The notes under the pieces: model-generated
Told to the model about the DNA's origin: nothing
The model's input: only the letters and a program-made list of their open reading frames with translations
Database searches by the model: none
In this document: piece after piece, positions 5,362-8,786 of the stretch
Layout of the letters: each line of letters begins with the position of its first letter
Position numbering within the stretch: the first letter of the stretch is position 1
Program-made: the position numbers and the translations under genes
Source of the DNA: an uncultured Eubacteriales bacterium
GTDB taxonomy: Bacteria; Bacillota; Clostridia; Christensenellales; UBA1242
DNA length: 8,786 bases
NCBI GenBank assembly: GCA_900557655.1
Contig: USTX01000020.1
Location: 1 to 8,786 of the forward strand
Direction: 5' to 3'

Positions 5362-7608
5362 CTATATAATTTCCAAATTTGCATATTTAAGCGAAAGGGT
5401 TTTGATGCCGACTGATTTAAACCTGATGGTAACAAACGCGCCCGCAAAATCAGTTACTGGCAGCATTACCTCGCCCTCGCCAAAGTGTGGATGCCTAACG
5501 CGCGTGCCCTTAACAAAATCGCTAAACTTGTATTTGCCCGCGGGTTTTGGCTGGCTTGCAGCGGTAGTGGTTGCATTAAGCCCCGCGCCAGGTTTTAAGA
5601 TATTTACCTTACTAGCGGCGCTTAAAACCCTGTCTCGCCTATCCGCGCTTGAACGCAGTTCGTTGATTTCAAGACGCGTGCGCGTAACGGGCGAACTGTC
5701 AAGGTCTTCGATATAGTCCATCGCGCTTTCTTTTATAAATCGTGACGGCGCGCAATACTCGGTGCGCTTGGTTTCAAAACTAAAACGCGTGCGCGGGTGC
5801 GTAAGATAAAGTCGCTCTTTAGCGCGAGTAATAGCAACGTACATAAGGCGGCGTTCTTCTTCAAGCTCGTTTGGGGTAGCGCTTGTTATTGCCCGCGAAA
5901 GCGGAAACAACCCCTCAACCAGCCCTACTATAAACACAACTTTAAATTCAAGGCCTTTGGCGCTGTGAATGGTCATAAGCGAGGTGAAATTGTTTTCGTC
6001 TTCAAGCGTGTCAATGTCGCGCATAAGGGTGATGCCCTGCAAAAAGTCTTCAAGGGTGGCGCCGGCGTTGGCGTCCTCGAACTCTTTAACGGACGTAGCA
6101 AAATCGTCAACGTTTAAGCACTTGTTAATGTCATCTTCGGTCTTGTTGCCAATGGCCTCTTTTATGCCCACCTTTTCGATAACAAACCGCACGAAATCAT
6201 AAAGCCCCATACCGTCGCGCGCGGCGATTAGGTCATCAAAAAGCGCTTTAACGGGCGCAAGTTTTTTGTTAAGCGTCTCCCCTAAATACTGCCCCTGCTG
6301 CATCAAATTAAACATACTTGTGTTACCATCAAGCGCCAATAGCCTTAGGTTGTTAACCGTAACGTCGCCAATGCCCTTTTTGGGGAAGCCCAAAACGCGG
6401 ATGAATGCGTCATCGTCGGCGGGGTTAGAAATAATTTTAAGGTACGCGATTGTATCTTTAACCTCTTTGCGCTCAAAAAACTTAAAACCGCCATAAACCT
6501 TGTACGGAACGCCGTAAGTTATAAGCTTTTCTTCAAGCACGCGGGATAAGGCATTGACGCGCATAAGTATGGCAAAATCGCGATAGTTATACCCGCCGTT
6601 TTGCACCAGTGATTTGATAGTGCCCGCAACGTATTCGGCCTCTTCAAGGTCGTTATAAGTGGTGTACTCTTCAACTCGGGCGCCCTCGTCATTACCCGTC
6701 CAAAGATTTTTGTCAAGCCGGTTTTGGTTGCGCTTGATAAGTGTGTTGGCGCGCTCGATAATTTTTTTGGTTGACCGATAGTTTCGTTCAAGTTTAAAGA
6801 CCTTGCAGTCGCGAAAATCTTTCGTAAAATCAACAACATTACCGGCCTCTGCGCCGCGCCACGAATAAATGCACTGGTCTTCATCACCAACAACAAACAC
6901 GTTGCCATATTTGCCCGCAAGCAGTTTAACAAGCAGATATTGCGCCTCGTTGGTGTCTTGAAACTCGTCAACGTGGATGTATTTAAATTTGTCTTGGAAA
7001 TAGTCGCGCACGTCGTCGCACGTCTTTAAAAGTTCATACGTTTTGGTCAAAAGGTCATCAAAATCAAGCGCGTTGCAGCGCTTCATCTCTTTTTCATACT
7101 CAGTGTAACACGCGATGATAATCTCGCGCTTTTTGTCATACGGGATGAACTCGGCATACTCCTCGGGCGACCTCAAATGGTTTTTGGCGTTTGAAATGTG
7201 CCACGCGATGGTGTCAGCCGTCACGTTGGTTTCTTTCGATTCAAGCACGCGTTTAATTAACCTTTCTTTTTCAACGTCGCCATAGATGGTGAAGTTTTTA
7301 GTGTAGCCAAGTCGCTCAATAAATCGCCTTAAAATGCGCGAACACATCGCGTGAAACGTGCACACCCACATCCCGTCAATCGACGCCATCTTTTCAAGAC
7401 GCTCTTTCATTTCGTTGGCCGCCTTGTTGGTAAAGGTGATGGCTAAAATGCGCTCGGGCGACACGCCTAGGTCGCAGATAAGGTGCGCAATGCGGTGAGT
7501 TAGCATTCGCGTTTTGCCACTGCCCGCCCCCGCGGTTACAAGTATTGCCCCCTCGCTTGTTTCGGCGGGAAGGCGCTGTTCATTGTTTAAATTGTCTAAA
7601 ATGCTCAT
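5362..7608 (-). CDS. pcrA: ATP-dependent DNA helicase PcrA (UvrD/Rep family)
   Basis: PcrA is a 3'-to-5' superfamily 1A helicase. In Gram-positive bacteria it takes the UvrD role: nucleotide excision repair, clearing RecA and stalled RNA polymerase, and plasmid rolling-circle replication. The 748 residues are of normal length. Motifs in order: Q motif glutamine (Gln11), Walker A AGAGSGKT (26-33), Ia TFTNKAANEMKER (58-70), II VDEFQDTN (213-220), III VVGDEDQCIYSWRGA (239-253, with Cys where Ser is usual), IV LERNYRST (273-280), V TIHSAKGLEF (546-555) and VI around MYVAITRAKERL (589-600). After a low-complexity linker (about 630-690) comes a C-terminal Tudor-like domain with VRHPHFGEGEV (704-714), known in PcrA to contact RNA polymerase. 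AAAGGAAT (7620-7613) supports the ATG; the stop is TAG. It is the first gene of a probable pcrA-ligA operon. Confidence 0.97.
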   Translation of the reverse strand: MSILDNLNNEQRLPAETSEGAILVTAGAGSGKTRMLTHRIAHLICDLGVSPERILAITFTNKAANEMKERLEKMASIDGMWVCTFHAMCSRILRRFIERLGYTKNFTIYGDVEKERLIKRVLESKETNVTADTIAWHISNAKNHLRSPEEYAEFIPYDKKREIIIACYTEYEKEMKRCNALDFDDLLTKTYELLKTCDDVRDYFQDKFKYIHVDEFQDTNEAQYLLVKLLAGKYGNVFVVGDEDQCIYSWRGAEAGNVVDFTKDFRDCKVFKLERNYRSTKKIIERANTLIKRNQNRLDKNLWTGNDEGARVEEYTTYNDLEEAEYVAGTIKSLVQNGGYNYRDFAILMRVNALSRVLEEKLITYGVPYKVYGGFKFFERKEVKDTIAYLKIISNPADDDAFIRVLGFPKKGIGDVTVNNLRLLALDGNTSMFNLMQQGQYLGETLNKKLAPVKALFDDLIAARDGMGLYDFVRFVIEKVGIKEAIGNKTEDDINKCLNVDDFATSVKEFEDANAGATLEDFLQGITLMRDIDTLEDENNFTSLMTIHSAKGLEFKVVFIVGLVEGLFPLSRAITSATPNELEEERRLMYVAITRAKERLYLTHPRTRFSFETKRTEYCAPSRFIKESAMDYIEDLDSSPVTRTRLEINELRSSADRRDRVLSAASKVNILKPGAGLNATTTAASQPKPAGKYKFSDFVKGTRVRHPHFGEGEVMLPVTDFAGAFVTIRFKSVGIKTLSLKYANLEII

Positions 7609-7632
7609 ACGTATTCCTTTAAATTCTTTCTA

Positions 7633-7661
7633 AGTATACCCCAAACAAACAAAAAAGGCAA
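7633..7661 (-). promoter_or_regulatory. Likely pcrA-ligA promoter overlapping the upstream terminator
   Basis: The minus strand has TATACT (7638-7633, five of six matches to the -10), a 17-base spacer and TTGCCT (7661-7656, four of six matches to the -35). The -35 is the 3' arm of the terminator hairpin at 7651-7673, so both signals share bases. GGGG lies directly before the -10, as it does in the rpoZ promoter. The start would be near 7626, giving a leader of about 18 bases. Confidence 0.6.
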
Positions 7662-7673
7662 CCAAATTGCCTT
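7651..7673 (-). terminator. Intrinsic terminator upstream of pcrA
   Basis: On the minus strand AAGGCAA (7673-7667) pairs perfectly with TTGCCTT (7661-7655) around the loop TTTGG. The stem's last two T residues run on into four more (7654-7651), then a GTTTGTTT stretch. It lies 170 bases past the stop of the 119-residue gene and would end that transcript. The plus-strand reading has only a broken T-run. Confidence 0.8.
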
Positions 7674-7696
7674 CTTGTTATTGGGGAAATAAATGT

Positions 7697-7762
7697 AAAG
7701 TTGAAAGTGTAAAGTTTAAAACTTAAATGCAGCCATTTCTTTTCACTCTTCACTTTTAACTA
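7697..7762. repeat. Heptad repeats in both orientations
   Basis: Positions 7697-7717 hold three consecutive 7-base units (AAAGTTG, AAAGTGT, AAAGTTT), followed by an AAAACTT that turns toward the opposite orientation. Positions 7742-7762 hold three more units on the complementary pattern (TTCACTC, TTCACTT, TTAACTA). These match the arrays at 3285-3326 and 5332-5345 in unit length and core sequence. The region lies between the 119-residue gene and its terminator, so it would be transcribed as 3' untranslated RNA. Confidence 0.6.
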
Positions 7763-7782
7763 CCAAGCACAGCGCGGTTTTG

Positions 7783-7810
7783 GGGATTGCCACGCTACGC
7801 TCGCAATGAC
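7783..7810. repeat. Imperfect palindromic repeat (GTCATTGC...GCAATCCC type)
   Basis: The element starts GGGATTGCCACGC and ends GCTCGCAATGAC. ATTGC (7786-7790) and GCAAT (7803-7807) can pair as the outer stem, with a small inner GC/GC pairing, so it could form an imperfect hairpin in DNA or RNA. It shares CTCGCAATGACA with 3248-3259. I recall similar 25-30 base intergenic palindromes in many bacteria; whether this genome carries many copies cannot be told here. Confidence 0.6.
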
Positions 7811-7843
7811 ATTATAATTTCAGCAATCTCTTTTCACTTTTTG

Positions 7844-8203
7844 CTACTTCTCGGCGGCGGGTTGCGGGGTGGCGCAGAACTTGCGTTTTATGGCAAGAAA
7901 GCGCGATGAAAGGTTAAGGATATAGCGCTGTTTCTCGGCGTCAGGGAGGTTGTCATACACCTCGTGGTCAATAAGTTCGCCGATGGGGCGCGGAGTATCT
8001 GGTTCGCGCGACAAAAGTTTGGTCACCTTTGGATAAAGCGGGTCGTCCTCAATTTTAACGCGGGTGGCGATAAGCGCGTATTCGTGGGTCGTCAGCCCCG
8101 CGCGGGTAATCTTGCCATCGTCGTTGGTTTTAATGGTTTGAGATACGTTTCTAAGCCTGTTTTTTGCCTTTTGTGCAAGCATTTTAAGAGTTGAATTTGC
8201 CAT
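7844..8203 (-). CDS. Small basic protein of unknown function (119 aa)
   Basis: I do not recognise this protein. The N-terminus (MANSTLKMLAQKAKNRLRNV, residues 1-20) is strongly basic and likely helical. A middle part contains EDDPLYPKVTKLL (52-64), then PRPIGELIDHEVYDNLPDAEKQ (71-92, predicted loop and helix). A second basic helix follows (RYILNLSSRFLAIKRKF, 93-109), and the end is a short PQPAAEK tail. There is no signal peptide, membrane segment or metal-binding cysteine cluster; a single cysteine (110) is present. Support for it being a real gene is a strong AAAGGAGAA ribosome binding site (8216-8208) at good spacing, coherent codon use and a terminator downstream. A cytoplasmic nucleic-acid or ribosome-associated role would fit the charge but is only a guess. 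It is separated from pcrA by 235 bases and a terminator, so it is probably not part of that operon. Confidence 0.8.
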   Translation of the reverse strand: MANSTLKMLAQKAKNRLRNVSQTIKTNDDGKITRAGLTTHEYALIATRVKIEDDPLYPKVTKLLSREPDTPRPIGELIDHEVYDNLPDAEKQRYILNLSSRFLAIKRKFCATPQPAAEK

Positions 8204-8223
8204 TTAGTTCTCCTTTTAAGCCC

Positions 8224-8246
8224 ATTCTACTCTTTTTTGTGCACAA
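8224..8246 (-). promoter_or_regulatory. Possible promoter and palindrome before the 119-residue gene
   Basis: TAGAAT (8229-8224, five of six matches to the -10) lies just ahead of the ribosome binding site. No good -35 is found 16-18 bases upstream. The would-be spacer contains the perfect 10-base palindrome TTGTGCACAA (8237-8246), where a regulator could bind. A start near 8217 would give a leader of about 14 bases. The evidence is weak because the -35 is missing. Confidence 0.35.
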
Positions 8247-8405
8247 TTTTTCACTTACGCAAAACAAGCTAAAACTCGACCTTTTTTGACATTTTGTTGG
8301 TTGTTTCCCTCTTTTCGCGGGTGGTTGTTCTGTGCGGACTGATTTCGCCACTTTTTCGCCGTTAAAACAATTAGTCTGCAATCAGGCAAGCACTTACGAT
8401 TTTAA

Positions 8406-8579
8406 TTAGAAATCAATATTATCCGCCTTTAACGCGTTTTTAAAGTTGATTGATTTTTTGTCAATATTTTCAATGCTAAGGGCGGGGAAATCTACCTCAA
8501 CGGGCTTGGCATTTTTAAGGTTGATAAGCGCAAAATTTTTGATAATTTTTGGCCAGTTTTCTAACACCGCGCGGCCAAA
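8406..8579 (-). pseudogene. 3' end of an unidentified coding sequence, joined to 23S rRNA
   Basis: An open frame of 58 codons runs from the rRNA joint to a TAA stop, with residues such as FGRAVLENWPKIIKNF at its start and ALKADNIDF at its end. Codon choice and the lysine/asparagine-rich make-up resemble the neighbouring genes, so it looks like the true C-terminus of a protein whose front part is missing. The frame continues into the 23S sequence, and its only nearby ATG (8600-8598) lies inside conserved rRNA with no ribosome binding site, so this is not a complete gene. The product is not recognised; no catalytic motif is visible. It may be an ordinary gene broken by rearrangement or by a chimeric assembly, or chance open sequence. 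Confidence 0.4.
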
Positions 8580-8786
8580 CTTAACCTCGCTGCATACCAT
8601 AACTCGTTGGCCCGTTCTACAAAAAGTACATGGTCACTTGCGCTCCCATTGCTTGTAAGCACAGGGTTTCAGGTTCTATTTCACTCCCCTCCCGGGGTTC
8701 TTTTCACCTTTCCTTCACAGTACTTCTCCACTATCGGTCATCAGGTAGTATTTAGGCTTGGAGGATGGTCCCCCCATCTTCCCACG
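8580..8786 (-). rRNA. rrl: 23S ribosomal RNA, internal fragment of domain I
   Basis: Read on the minus strand, this stretch follows conserved 23S domain I, corresponding roughly to E. coli nucleotides 350-550. Landmarks are GGGGGGACCATCCTCCAAG (8775-8757), GACCGATAGTGG, GGAAAGGTGAAAAGAACCCC, GTGAAATAGAACCTGAAACC, and TGCAGCGAGGTTAAG (8594-8580). The variant forms resemble Clostridia and related Firmicutes. The 5' part lies beyond the right edge. The match stops at about 8580, more than 2,000 bases before the normal 3' end, and coding-like sequence follows. It is therefore a truncated copy or an assembly joint and could not give a working rRNA in this arrangement. Confidence 0.93.

Noticed and set aside
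497..7608. A novel multi-gene defence or mobile system
   Set aside because: All large genes here are canonical housekeeping proteins with complete motifs (PriA, omega, LigA, PcrA). No integrase, transposase, nuclease-effector or toxin signature was found.
8184..8381. 65-codon open frame on the minus strand overlapping the start of the 119-residue gene
   Set aside because: It runs through the promoter and ribosome binding site of that gene in another frame, has no ribosome binding site, and its composition is not protein-like.
8406..8600. 64-codon open frame with an ATG as a complete small gene
   Set aside because: The ATG and the next six codons are conserved 23S rRNA sequence, with no ribosome binding site. 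Only the part after the rRNA joint looks like coding sequence, so it was listed as a fragment.
8580..8786. Functional fragmented or intron-interrupted 23S rRNA gene
   Set aside because: No downstream 23S sequence resumes anywhere in the remaining window, and the sequence after the joint looks protein-coding with no intron or endonuclease motif.

Overview
The window reads as a piece of a Clostridia-like Firmicutes chromosome. This is suggested by strong AGGAG-type ribosome binding sites, the clostridial flavour of the 23S rRNA fragment at the right edge, and the pairing of pcrA with ligA and of rpoZ with priA and def. The exact lineage cannot be fixed from the sequence alone. Every supported gene lies on the minus strand, so transcription runs from right to left. 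The content is core information-processing housekeeping. I see no phage, transposase, CRISPR, toxin-antitoxin or defence genes.

From right to left (5' to 3' of transcription): positions 8786-8580 are an internal fragment of 23S rRNA (domain I) that stops abruptly. It is joined directly to the 3' end of an unrecognised coding sequence (8579-8406). This joint is either a rearrangement or, more likely, an assembly chimera. Next comes a 119-residue basic protein of unknown function (8203-7844), then a 235-base intergenic stretch with short dispersed repeats and a hairpin terminator. pcrA (UvrD-type helicase, 748 aa) and ligA (NAD-dependent DNA ligase, 652 aa) follow, 61 bases apart and probably one operon. 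Their likely promoter has its -35 box inside the upstream terminator stem. A 311-base gap rich in repeats separates ligA from rpoZ (RNA polymerase omega), which has its own promoter and terminator. priA (primosomal helicase, 733 aa) also has its own promoter. Last is the 5' part of def (peptide deformylase), cut by the left edge and preceded by an extended -10 promoter.

The genes join two conserved neighbourhoods: the pcrA-ligA repair and replication pair, and the rpoZ-priA-def part of the widespread gmk-rpoZ-coaBC-priA-def-fmt cluster. coaBC is missing from its usual place between rpoZ and priA, and gmk is not directly upstream of rpoZ. PriA, PcrA and LigA all serve DNA replication restart and repair, omega serves transcription, and deformylase serves protein maturation.

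The most unusual material is non-coding. A family of 7-base tandem repeats (consensus AAAGTTK or its complement) recurs in three intergenic gaps. In two of them it lies beside a second repeat ending in CTCGCAATGACA. I find no convincing new multi-gene system here.
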